A stretch of 64,000 nt of DNA from Novipirellula aureliae. GTDB taxonomy: Bacteria; Planctomycetota; Planctomycetia; Pirellulales; Pirellulaceae. How positions within the stretch are numbered: position 1 is the first letter of the stretch; every line of letters starts with the position of its first letter. Both the position numbers and the translations under genes were made by a program. The stretch covers positions 845 to 64,844 of the forward strand of contig NZ_SJPY01000006.1 of the NCBI RefSeq assembly GCF_007860185.1, written 5' to 3'. The notes under the pieces were generated by a model, which saw nothing but the letters and a program-made list of their open reading frames with translations, did not search any database and was not told the origin of the DNA. Shown one piece after another: positions 1 to 6,962 of the stretch.

Positions 1-137
1 ATCGCGACGTTCGGCAAATCGGTTTGAAACGATTCCCTTACGTTGTCAGTTTTATTGTTCGCGACGATTCGCTCTTCGTGATCGCAATCCTTCACGGACG
101 ACGGGATGAGACGACATGGCAAGACCGTATTGATTAG
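1..137 (+). CDS. RelE/ParE-family toxin, 3' end only
   Basis: The frame starting at base 3 is open to a TAG at 135-137 and encodes the C-terminal 44 residues of a protein. It contains LKRFPYVVSFIV, then FVIAILHGRRDETTWQDRI, the usual end of ParE/RelE mRNA interferase or gyrase-poisoning toxins (core RFPY..., conserved HxRRD). The start and any antitoxin gene lie left of the window. The fragment sits tail to tail with the minus-strand phage-like module. The family is recognised from the C-terminal motif only, so ParE versus RelE and activity cannot be decided. Confidence 0.7.
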   Translation, partial: RDVRQIGLKRFPYVVSFIVRDDSLFVIAILHGRRDETTWQDRID

Positions 138-166
138 GCGATGGCCTTTCGTGAACACGGCATGAT

Positions 167-376
167 TCAACATCCACATATGATGACCTCACCGTTGTGT
201 CGCTTCACGCCGCGTTGCGATTGCAGCCATGCTTCGCAGTTCCCCGCGTAGCGAGCGTTCAATTTGTGACATTTCCGACAGATACGATTGCCTGGTCCTT
301 GGCTGTCGAATTTCTTGTCACACTTCAGACACACCCTATTTGCGGGGCGATAGTTGTGGGCAAAGGCGACCATCGG
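167..376 (-). CDS. small zinc-ribbon protein (69 aa)
   Basis: The 69-aa product holds CLKCDKKFDSQGPGNRICRKC, a C-x2-C...C-x2-C zinc ribbon at about residues 15-35, with a basic tail and a final CGC. The frame stays open upstream to 520, but the extra part is antisense-like to RusA and lacks domain features, so the ATG at 376 is preferred. It overlaps the 3' end of the rusA-like gene by about 40 bp and is the last gene of the minus-strand phage-like operon. Small zinc ribbons of this sort accompany phage replication genes. The role is unknown; DNA or RNA binding is inferred. Confidence 0.55.
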   Translation of the reverse strand, partial: PMVAFAHNYRPANRVCLKCDKKFDSQGPGNRICRKCHKLNARYAGNCEAWLQSQRGVKRHNGEVIICGC

Positions 377-731
377 TTTCCTCAATTCGGACGATTGCTT
401 TGCCGCCCTTAATCGGACAGCGTTTGTGGATGGAGAGATCGACGATTTGGTTATCGTCTTCGTACGCACCGCCGTGCTGGAGTGCATCGAGCAGTGCTTT
501 GAGCACGTTGTCGATGTCACGTCGGCGACGATCGGGCGGGTGAATCAACACATCGACCGACAGCGGGCCGGTGATGGGGCGGACCTCCATGTCACGAAGC
601 AAACGGCAAACGTCACGACGAAATTCGCGACCACCTTTGCTGATCAACGTCCGCGGCCCCACCCGCCGCCAGTAATGATTGATACTGGGAGGGTGGGGCA
701 CTTCGACGAGCAACACGCTCAGCGTTTCCAC
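336..731 (-). CDS. rusA: RusA-family Holliday junction resolvase
   Basis: This 131-aa protein matches the RusA size (about 120 aa) and layout. An N-terminal PHPPSINHYWRR replaces the typical PxSxNxxWR, and the acidic core has RRRDIDNVLKALLDAL followed by DDNQIVDLSIHKR, which holds the Asp residues that bind Mg2+ in RusA. RusA enzymes are prophage-encoded homodimers that cut four-way junctions. It overlaps the upstream DUF669 gene by 13 bp and lies with a RecA-fold ATPase, the usual phage recombination set. The catalytic Asp residues look intact, so it should be active. Confidence 0.88.
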   Translation of the reverse strand: METLSVLLVEVPHPPSINHYWRRVGPRTLISKGGREFRRDVCRLLRDMEVRPITGPLSVDVLIHPPDRRRRDIDNVLKALLDALQHGGAYEDDNQIVDLSIHKRCPIKGGKAIVRIEETDGRLCPQLSPRK

Positions 732-1165
732 GGCGCGGTCGACGCTGGCGCCGAATCAGCGACTGGAGCGGTTGCCGTTGCAGAATAGCCACGGATTTCG
801 TTCTGCATATCGCCGGTGTCGATGCGACGTTTTAGCCGAACGCTGATCACCATCGGCAACGAATGCAGTTCTTGACTGTCCTTGGCAATCATTACACCGG
901 CGGCACGGCAGATCGCTGACAATTCCGCTTGAGCGATTTGCACGGCGGTTTCGTTCGGGTTGTCGAGGTTCAAACGAACCCACAACAAACGGCCCTTGAA
1001 CTCACCATCGATGATCTCGAACGTGAGTTGCAAGTATTGTCCGGTGCCCGCCTTCGTCGGCTTCATCTCGCTGTCCGTGATCACGGCAACGTACTTGCCG
1101 GCGGGAATCGGTTCGAGCGAGTTGGTGGGTTCGACTTGGTTGGCATCAAAGTTGAGTGTAGCCAT
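719..1165 (-). CDS. DUF669-family phage protein (148 aa)
   Basis: Begins MATLNFDANQVEP at ATG 1165, with AAGGAAAA just upstream on the coding strand; the longer frame to 1384 is rejected because its extra N-terminus is unlike the family. The body has IPAGKYVAVITDSEMKPTK, then TGQYLQLTFEIIDGEFKGR and WVRLNLDNPN, the standard DUF669 signature, and ends in an Ala/Pro-rich tail. DUF669 proteins are phage single-strand-binding-like proteins encoded next to a RecA-fold ATPase and replication genes, as here. The SSB role is known for the family only by association. Confidence 0.85.
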   Translation of the reverse strand: MATLNFDANQVEPTNSLEPIPAGKYVAVITDSEMKPTKAGTGQYLQLTFEIIDGEFKGRLLWVRLNLDNPNETAVQIAQAELSAICRAAGVMIAKDSQELHSLPMVISVRLKRRIDTGDMQNEIRGYSATATAPVADSAPASTAPWKR

Positions 1166-1211
1166 TGCATTTTCCTTGGGTTTGAAACGGGATAGAAAGG
1201 AGTTGGATAGT

Positions 1212-1961
1212 TCAGTTGGTTGACATGGCGTTGATGAACGCCGACCACGAAAGCGGCAGTTCTTCGGCGATTCCGTAGCGGTTCTTCGCCACGCAGGTCG
1301 GTGAGCCGTAGGCACGAATGACACGTTCGCCGCCGTCTTTGCCGATGGCATGAGCGATGGTTCGTTTGCGGTTAAAGCCTCCATCTTCGCTCTGCGTTCG
1401 CATCTTGCGAGTGGCGAACAAAACAGCGTCGCACCACTCTTTCACGAGGGCCGCAGCGTGTTTGTGGAGTCGCGGCGAATAGCGGTCGTAGGGCGAGCTT
1501 TCCGGATCCTCAAATCGCTCGACTTTGGAGTGAGCGATCAACACGATCACCATGCCACGCGAACGCAACACGCCGAGCAGGTCGAGTACTTCACGCCATA
1601 GCGACAACGCGTGCATGTAGCCGCGGGCGTAGCCTCCGTCGACCTTTTCGATTGACTCGACCCCGTATTGATGGCACAACTTGTCCCAGACAAGACGTTC
1701 GAGCCAATCGAGCGAGTCGATCACAACCGATTCGTAATCATGCTTCTCATTGACGAGCGTTTTCAGTACTGCGATGACTTCATCGAACTTTGTCGCCAAT
1801 GGGAATCGATCGCAGTCGATCTCGTCGAGGCCATCTTCGGTTTGAATGAAGATTGGCTTAGGGGCTTCGCTGCCGAAGGTCGATTTCCCGATGCCTTCGA
1901 CCCCGTAAAGTAGGACACGCGGTGGTTTAGATTGTTTGCCGGACTGGATGGTTTCAAGCAT
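1212..1961 (-). CDS. phage-type AAA/RecA-fold ATPase (249 aa)
   Basis: Walker A is GVEGIGKST near residue 19, preceded by the beta strand RVLLYG. Walker B is ESVVIDSLDWLERL, and a sensor-like VIVLIAHSKVERF follows, the layout of phage nucleotide-binding proteins (AAA_24/Sak4-like). Start at ATG 1961 is favoured by GGAGAAAA about 6 bases upstream; the frame is open to 2087. It probably works with the DUF669 protein as a single-strand annealing/recombination pair. The start overlaps the end of the preceding 70-aa gene by 8 bp, which suggests translational coupling. Confidence 0.85.
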   Translation of the reverse strand: MLETIQSGKQSKPPRVLLYGVEGIGKSTFGSEAPKPIFIQTEDGLDEIDCDRFPLATKFDEVIAVLKTLVNEKHDYESVVIDSLDWLERLVWDKLCHQYGVESIEKVDGGYARGYMHALSLWREVLDLLGVLRSRGMVIVLIAHSKVERFEDPESSPYDRYSPRLHKHAAALVKEWCDAVLFATRKMRTQSEDGGFNRKRTIAHAIGKDGGERVIRAYGSPTCVAKNRYGIAEELPLSWSAFINAMSTN

Positions 1962-2166
1962 GGTAGTTTTCTCCGTGGTAGGTGTTATTGATTCGGTGTC
2001 TTTCAGCGGTGTCGCAGTGAATACTGGCCCCATTGCGACGTGTCCCGTTGCAATGGTTGGGGTAAAGCGACTTGGTGACGCATTCATCGCAAGTCGGAAA
2101 ATCCTTTCGGATCGAGATCATGGGGCTCCCGCATCGCCAGCAACGAGTTTGCCTGGGATCGGTCAC
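1954..2166 (-). CDS. small zinc-finger protein (70 aa)
   Basis: Contains CWRCGSPMISIRKDFPTC and DEC, a C-x2-C...C-x2-C knuckle in the first 30 residues, with a polar tail lacking secondary-structure signals. Its ATG at 2166 overlaps the stop of the 79-aa gene (ATGA), and its stop lies inside the start of the ATPase gene. This tight packing, together with the Cys pattern, is the main reason to accept it. Function unknown; probably an accessory of the phage replication module. Confidence 0.5.
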   Translation of the reverse strand: MTDPRQTRCWRCGSPMISIRKDFPTCDECVTKSLYPNHCNGTRRNGASIHCDTAERHRINNTYHGENYHA

Positions 2167-2402
2167 AGCGACGGGATCGGTTCGACATCGAAGTTGCCGT
2201 CGCGGTCACTCGTAACGAGGTAGTGTTTGAAGTCCACTTGGACAACAAAACGCTGGTCGCCACCGAGTTGCTTACGAAGCGATTTGCAACACGATGTGAA
2301 TTCTTTCGACGCGTCGTTGAATCGCTCAGCAGATCGCAGATAGCATCCGACGGCCAAAGAAAGTGCCACGCGGCGTTCGATATCAAGGGCAATGGTGGAC
2401 AT
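2163..2402 (-). CDS. small phage-module protein (79 aa), unknown
   Basis: Begins MSTIALDIERRVALSLAVG after AAAGGAAC on the coding strand and ends in an acidic segment with RDGNFDVEPIP. It looks mixed alpha/beta, with no membrane segment and two adjacent Cys. It is coupled by ATGA overlap to the 70-aa zinc-finger gene downstream, so it is probably the promoter-proximal gene of this sub-operon. No family recognised. Confidence 0.5.
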   Translation of the reverse strand: MSTIALDIERRVALSLAVGCYLRSAERFNDASKEFTSCCKSLRKQLGGDQRFVVQVDFKHYLVTSDRDGNFDVEPIPSL

Positions 2403-2506
2403 AGTGTTCCTTTGGTTGGTGGATTAAGTTGGTTGGTGAGACATGCTCGTCTACCCCTTGAACTACTCCACCAGCGATGGGACTGACGGAGCAAATAGCA
2501 AACTTT

Positions 2507-3115
2507 TCAGGCAAGGTAGTCGCGAAGGCCCGCTTCCTCGAACTTTTCCGCTACCTGCCGAAGCCATCCGTTGAGCGTCGATCGCGGTACGCCCATCAAT
2601 TCGGAAACTCGAACCATCGGATTCGATTTTCGAAGTTCCAGCATCCGTTGCCATGGCTCGGGCAACGTCGCGATCATTGCCGCCATGTCCTCGGCCAGTT
2701 CACGCAGTTCGTCGTCCGACCGACGCTCGATTTGCAGACGAGCGTTTTTGACGGATTCATCGAGTGTGTATTGCAACTCCGTCGGCAACTCGCCGGGCAC
2801 AAAGACCTCGACATTGAGTGATTGGACGTACCCGGAGCCGGCTTTCTGGGTCAATCGCTTCTTGAGGTAGCTCGTCACGAAACGCTCGACAACGGTCGTG
2901 ACGAACACATTGCGGTGAGCGATCTCGGGATTAAACGATTGCATCGCCTCGATCAAATGGGCGAGAATCGTCTGTTCGATCGTGGGTGCATCCTGTTTGC
3001 TCAATCCGGGACGCATGATGATCTGCTGCGTCTTGCGGTGGATGATGCCGCGAGCGAACTTGTCAGCGATGATGTCGTGTGAGGTGTTTGGATGTTCGTC
3101 CGAAGAATGGGGCAT
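2507..3115 (-). CDS. sigma-70-like factor of a phage/integrative element
   Basis: The 202-aa product has a helical centre (TIEQTILAHLIEAMQSFNP, then TTVVERFVTSYLKKRL) like a region-2 start, and a C-terminal region-4-like helix-turn-helix: IATLPEPWQRMLELRKSNP, VSELMGVPRSTLNGWLRQ. Region 2 lacks clear -10 recognition aromatics. Start at ATG 3115 follows AAGGACT; an in-frame ATG at 3229 would add 38 residues and cannot be excluded. Proteins of this kind drive late or transfer genes in mobile elements. It is separated by a terminator from the two large genes upstream. Confidence 0.6.
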   Translation of the reverse strand: MPHSSDEHPNTSHDIIADKFARGIIHRKTQQIIMRPGLSKQDAPTIEQTILAHLIEAMQSFNPEIAHRNVFVTTVVERFVTSYLKKRLTQKAGSGYVQSLNVEVFVPGELPTELQYTLDESVKNARLQIERRSDDELRELAEDMAAMIATLPEPWQRMLELRKSNPMVRVSELMGVPRSTLNGWLRQVAEKFEEAGLRDYLA

Positions 3116-3297
3116 GGTTGCCAGTCCTTGGCCGGAAAACCGATGCCACGTCCAAAGCAACAGACCGTCCCGGTGGGGGCTGGAAGCGGCATGGCTTGCT
3201 TCGGCAAAAGATTTGTCAGAAGCGTTCATGGCCTGTCAAACGCCACTGGCGAAAAGTCCCACCCGGCCGGAATTTTCAGAGATGTTTCCCATGGAAA

Positions 3298-3325
3298 AAG
3301 CCGCAAACCCAACGATTTGCGGCTT
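3298..3325 (-). terminator. rho-independent terminator after the 350-aa gene
   Basis: A 10-bp perfect stem AAGCCGCAAA / TTTGCGGCTT with an 8-base loop. On the minus strand the stem runs into TTTTTCC. It lies 60 bp past the stop of the minus-strand gene ending at 3385, and ends transcription before the sigma-like gene. Confidence 0.75.
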
Positions 3326-3384
3326 CAAGTGAATTCAATCTTTTTCGAGTTTGCAGATTTGGCATCCGCGAAAAGTGCCAAGCG

Positions 3385-4437
3385 TTAGCTTTCTGGCTCG
3401 ATGCGAAACACACATCGCCAACCCTTTTTGTCCTCCGTCAGTTCGATTGGATCACCGGCGATGCGAAAGAAAGCACGCAAGGTGGCAGACAATACCTCGC
3501 GACGCTTCTTGTTCTTGCGACAGGCCGCCGGTGAGTTCCAAGTCATCAGCCCATATCCCTTGGCAAAGTTTGCCAACAGTTCCCACTGCTTCGTTGGCTG
3601 TCGATTCCGAGCGTCGACCAACCCCATTTGAGAATAGAGATAGATGCCCGTCTGGTCGTGAACCGAGATGCGGACCGAGTGTTGGTCGACAAACCGAATC
3701 GATACATCAGACCAGATGCAACCAGCTGGAGTGGCAAACCCGATGTTGGGATTCGCTGCATCGGTGTTGGGCAGGTGTTTTTCGCGAAACGCGTTCAGTT
3801 GGCTTGTCGCGGAATCCGCAAAAACAAGTTCACCACGTTTATCGAGCGACGCAAACTGATCGAGCGTCAACAGCAACCCGTTATGACGCTCAAGCCGCCG
3901 TTGAGTCCGATCGTCGATTGGTTCATCGCCCCACTGAATGAGAATGAACGGTCCATCACTGCGATCGGTCGCAAACAACACCGCATCACTGATACGGTAG
4001 CATTGCAAGAACACCGGAAACGAAACGCCGGCGAGCGGTGAGTCGACCCCAATCTGGCAGGCCGGATCGTTGTGCATCCGTTCAAAACGAACGTCAAAAC
4101 CGAAGTGCGCAGCCAGACATTCGGTTAGCCGGCCGAAGTCAAACCGATAAATCGCCATCTCACACGTCTGCACTTCAACGCGACGACCCTGGTCCTCGTC
4201 GATGGCGATGTAAACGTGCGGCGAATCCTCGACGACTCTGTGCCAAACATAGTCGGACCCGAGTTTCGGGATATGAGTCGCGTATTGATCCGTTGGCCGC
4301 AACCATGGCAGGACGCTCGCGAACCGATCACGCAGTAGGTTCCGCCAATGTGCCCGAGACGTTTCCGATTGACGAACTGAGCGAACCGCTTTCCAAACCG
4401 GCTCCCGGTAACGCGAACGGTTTGATTTGGTGACCAT
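3385..4437 (-). CDS. unknown protein of the phage-like module (350 aa)
   Basis: A soluble protein with no signal peptide or membrane segment. The N-terminus is basic; the middle is rich in aromatic and acidic residues (VEVQTCEMAIYRFDFGRL, FILIQWGDEP); a Lys/Arg patch, CRKNKKRREVL, lies near the C-terminus. No known fold recognised. It overlaps the upstream 416-aa gene by 110 bp, an unusually long overlap suggesting coupled translation or a later true start (ATGs are sparse). It precedes a strong terminator. Probably transcribed with the 416-aa gene. Confidence 0.65.
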   Translation of the reverse strand: MVTKSNRSRYREPVWKAVRSVRQSETSRAHWRNLLRDRFASVLPWLRPTDQYATHIPKLGSDYVWHRVVEDSPHVYIAIDEDQGRRVEVQTCEMAIYRFDFGRLTECLAAHFGFDVRFERMHNDPACQIGVDSPLAGVSFPVFLQCYRISDAVLFATDRSDGPFILIQWGDEPIDDRTQRRLERHNGLLLTLDQFASLDKRGELVFADSATSQLNAFREKHLPNTDAANPNIGFATPAGCIWSDVSIRFVDQHSVRISVHDQTGIYLYSQMGLVDARNRQPTKQWELLANFAKGYGLMTWNSPAACRKNKKRREVLSATLRAFFRIAGDPIELTEDKKGWRCVFRIEPES

Positions 4438-5578
4438 TGCTGAACCCTCGTTTTCGCAAGAAATCTTCGATCACATCGGCATCTCCGTCTCGACCGAAGG
4501 CCGCAAAGTTGGGCGGCTTGATCGTACATGAACGAATTCGACGCGAGTCCGCGAACCGCAACGAAATCCTGGCTTCCACTATACGCACCTCTTCGTCGTA
4601 CATGCTGAACGCCGCGATGCGTTCTTCAAGCACATCAATCAGTGCCTCGCGATCCGTTCGGATGTACTCGGGAATGCCACCTGACAATGCGATCTTCACG
4701 CTGACCAGCGATGCGTCGAGCAACTCATCAATGTCCGCGACAGATAACGCATCCCGGCCGTCGATTACAAGTGGATCTGCGGTCCAGATGTCGCCGTCGG
4801 GGAACATCTCCTCGTCGTCAAAAAAGCACTCGCCGAACGCCGCACGGTACATTTGCCGACGAGTCAGAGTCGCTGCGTTGATCTTCAATTCGCCAGCCAG
4901 TTTGTTCAATTCCAACATCGCTTCGCCACGTGGCCGGCTATGTCGATCGACTGGCTGTCCATTCTCAACCAGCTTGATCGCTTTGAGCGGCGATCCATGG
5001 CTGACCAAAAGTCGCAACATCGTATCGGTTTCTTCCATCGTTACGTCAACAAATGGGCCGCATCGCTTTTCAATGTGGTACTGCGACACGAGTCTTTGAA
5101 ACGCCAGTCGCCGTGGTTCAAGCGGCAGCAACAGCTCCGGGGGTTCGCTCGTCTTGGCCTGAAAGTACTGAAACGACTTTCGCGTTTGCACACGCTCCCA
5201 TCGGAGGATCTCTTCTGCATCGTCATGGTGACGCAAGTAAGCCTCGACGGCAACATCCGCAATCGTCGAATTTTCCTCGTCATGGAACTCTGCCGCCAAA
5301 CCCTCGATGCGATCGAGCAACTTCTCCATGCAATATTCGGTACAAAGATCGTTGACGAAATGAGCCGACTGCAACAACGCACGCGGTGTGTCATCGTCGG
5401 GTTGTCGGAGAATCAATCGTACCGAGTCGCGACATTTTTCGTCGATTGCACCTTGTGGAAGTTTTACGTCACGGATTTCCAGGTAGTCGGCGAAGGGGGC
5501 GAGGAATTCATGGAGTCGTTCGTGAGACACACTGTTGAAGATGTTGTGATGGGTCAATCGCAGATAGAGGTCAGACAT
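4328..5578 (-). CDS. unknown protein of the phage-like module (416 aa)
   Basis: Starts MSDLYLRLTHHNIFNSVSH at ATG 5578. The protein is acidic, Arg-rich and helical, with a stretch LSVADIDELLDASLVSVKIAL in its second half and a Gly/Ser-rich C-terminus (about residues 390-416) that falls in the overlap with the next gene. No catalytic motif is visible. It is the first gene of the minus-strand module, its promoter presumably in the 5579-6228 region shared with the divergent recombinase cassette. Function unknown. Confidence 0.65.
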   Translation of the reverse strand: MSDLYLRLTHHNIFNSVSHERLHEFLAPFADYLEIRDVKLPQGAIDEKCRDSVRLILRQPDDDTPRALLQSAHFVNDLCTEYCMEKLLDRIEGLAAEFHDEENSTIADVAVEAYLRHHDDAEEILRWERVQTRKSFQYFQAKTSEPPELLLPLEPRRLAFQRLVSQYHIEKRCGPFVDVTMEETDTMLRLLVSHGSPLKAIKLVENGQPVDRHSRPRGEAMLELNKLAGELKINAATLTRRQMYRAAFGECFFDDEEMFPDGDIWTADPLVIDGRDALSVADIDELLDASLVSVKIALSGGIPEYIRTDREALIDVLEERIAAFSMYDEEVRIVEARISLRFADSRRIRSCTIKPPNFAAFGRDGDADVIEDFLRKRGFSNGHQIKPFALPGAGLESGSLSSSIGNVSGTLAEPTA

Positions 5579-5802
5579 GAGAGATTTTGCAATTCAAAGA
5601 TTGTCGGTTTCATTTGCATCCGTGTGAAAGTTGTTCGATTCAGCGGTCCAAACACTGAAAAAGTGCGGGATCGGGCCGGCGATGGTTCCACCATCGCTGC
5701 GTCCATCGCGGGCGTCCTGCCGCTCATCCGTGGCCTAATTCCTGAGCGTCTCCTGACGACCGGCCCGATTCCCGCCTGCGTTTGCTATCATTGCGGGCCG
5801 GA

Positions 5803-6068
5803 GTGACAAGACTGGTCACTCGGGTCGCAAAAAAGCTCTCAGGTTTGTGAAGGTGCGGGTAGATGCCCCGAGCCGGCCGAATCTGGCGGCGTGCTCGCAG
5901 CGGGTTGGTGCGTAAGTGGCCTGTTCTTTGGAATCAACGGTTGTTCGTAGATGTCTGAATCAATGACTTTCACGACGTTTCCCTTCTTGGAAGCGAGTTC
6001 GAAAAATGAATGTTCAAGCATTATCCAAGTCGACGTGACAAGTCTGGTCACGCGGGTCAGAAAAAATG
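5803..6068. repeat. pair of 34-bp direct repeats in the divergent promoter region
   Basis: Copies at 5803-5836 and 6035-6068 share GTGACAAG(A/T)CTGGTCAC, then (T/G)CGGGTC and an A6 tract. Each contains the palindrome GTGAC-N7-GTCAC. They lie in the 650-bp gap between the start of the minus-strand module (5578) and the small plus-strand gene at 6229. Position and symmetry suit operators for a regulator of divergent transcription; recombinase sites are an alternative. A further inverted repeat CCGGCCCG / CGGGCCGG lies at 5760-5801. No coding gene is seen from 5579 to 6228. Confidence 0.5.
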
Positions 6069-6156
6069 CTTGCAAACAAAATTCATTGCCAGCTGGACAC
6101 ATTTGGACCACGTCAAAACAGCCGAATCAAAAATTTCGGTTCGCCAGTTCGCACGA

Positions 6157-6227
6157 TGCCAGAGTAGCTCAAGGGGTAGAGGCGGTGCGTTAACCGCCTA
6201 GCTCCTTTTCTCGTTTCGGAATCCGTA
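6157..6227 (+). pseudogene. degenerate tRNA-Asn-like sequence
   Basis: AGTAGCTCAAGGGGTAGAG matches a tRNA D-arm, followed by GGCGG-TGCGTTAA-CCGCC, an anticodon arm with GTT (Asn) but an 8-base loop, and a damaged T-arm GTTTCGGAATCC. The D-stem is only partly paired and no acceptor stem closes, so a working tRNA is unlikely. It sits just before the recombinase cassette, where integrative elements often leave tRNA-derived copies. It could be a decayed attachment site or an element-borne tRNA remnant. Confidence 0.4.
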
Positions 6228-6228
6228 C

Positions 6229-6417
6229 GTGCGAACCCAACCCAGCGAAACCCCAGAACACGAACTGCGAAATCGTCGTCGTGAAATCGTCTGCATCCTT
6301 GCCCGAGCCATCGTCCGATCGCGGCAAACTCACCCGATCCGCGGCAAATCCGAAGAACTCTCGCAAGACTCGGATAATTTTCGCTTGAACTCTCCCGAAA
6401 CTCAGGGCTCTCTGTGA
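6229..6417 (+). CDS. small helical protein at head of recombinase cassette (62 aa)
   Basis: GTG start; contains ELRNRRREIVCILARAIVRSR, a basic amphipathic helix. A relative is encoded at 30503-30748 with SSQERRQDIVEILARAIARE. Short proteins with this signature are, as far as I recall, found just upstream of DUF2924-recombinase genes. No RBS is obvious, and the start lies in the end of the tRNA-like sequence. Function unknown; a small DNA-binding or regulatory role is a guess. Confidence 0.45.
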   Translation: MRTQPSETPEHELRNRRREIVCILARAIVRSRQTHPIRGKSEELSQDSDNFRLNSPETQGSL

Positions 6418-6473
6418 CACGGCCGCGGTGAACGCACCCGGCCACTACCTTTCCAACCTGTCTCGGAGAAACC

Positions 6474-6962
6474 ATGAGTAGCACGATCACCAGAGAGCTT
6501 GCCGATTTGAAACGCATGAGCGTCGGCGAACTGCAAATCAAGTACGTCGAAGTGTTCGGCGAAGCGACCACCGGAAGAAACAAAGCCTGGTTGCAAAAAC
6601 GAATCGCTTGGCGAATCCAAGCCAACCAATTCGGCGGCCTCACCAACCGAGCCATCGAGAGGGCATCGCAGCTTGCCAATGAAGCCGACTTGCGAGTGTC
6701 CGCGCCCAAAGAATCGGCGAGGAAGCCCAAACCAAAAGCGACCTTAATATCAGGCCCACACGACGCCCGCCTTCCGCCGGTCGGTGACTATATCGTTCGC
6801 GCCTACAAGGGCCAGGAGTACGTCGTTACTGTTCTTCAACTGGGCTTTGAATACGAAGGCCAAACCTACAAAACGCTTTCAGCCATCGCGACGGAAATCA
6901 CCGGCCAGCATTGGAACGGCTTTCGTTTCTTCAACCTCACCAAACCAAAGGCCGCCCGATGA
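6474..6962 (+). CDS. DUF2924 protein (162 aa)
   Basis: The N-terminal LADLKRMSVGELQIKYVEVFGE and KAWLQKRIAWRIQA are the DUF2924 hallmark; the C-terminal DYIVRAYKGQEYVVTVLQLGFEYEGQ and TEITGQHWNGFRFF form the second, beta-rich half of the family. ATG 6474 follows GGAGAAACC. DUF2924 genes are almost always directly upstream of a large serine recombinase in phage-like cassettes, and here the stop overlaps the recombinase ATG (ATGA). It is probably a DNA-binding accessory of recombination; this is inferred from context. Confidence 0.88.
   Translation: MSSTITRELADLKRMSVGELQIKYVEVFGEATTGRNKAWLQKRIAWRIQANQFGGLTNRAIERASQLANEADLRVSAPKESARKPKPKATLISGPHDARLPPVGDYIVRAYKGQEYVVTVLQLGFEYEGQTYKTLSAIATEITGQHWNGFRFFNLTKPKAAR

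Noticed and set aside
5760-5801. CCGGCCCG / CGGGCCGG as terminator
   Set aside because: The 26-base loop and lack of a T-run make a terminator unlikely.
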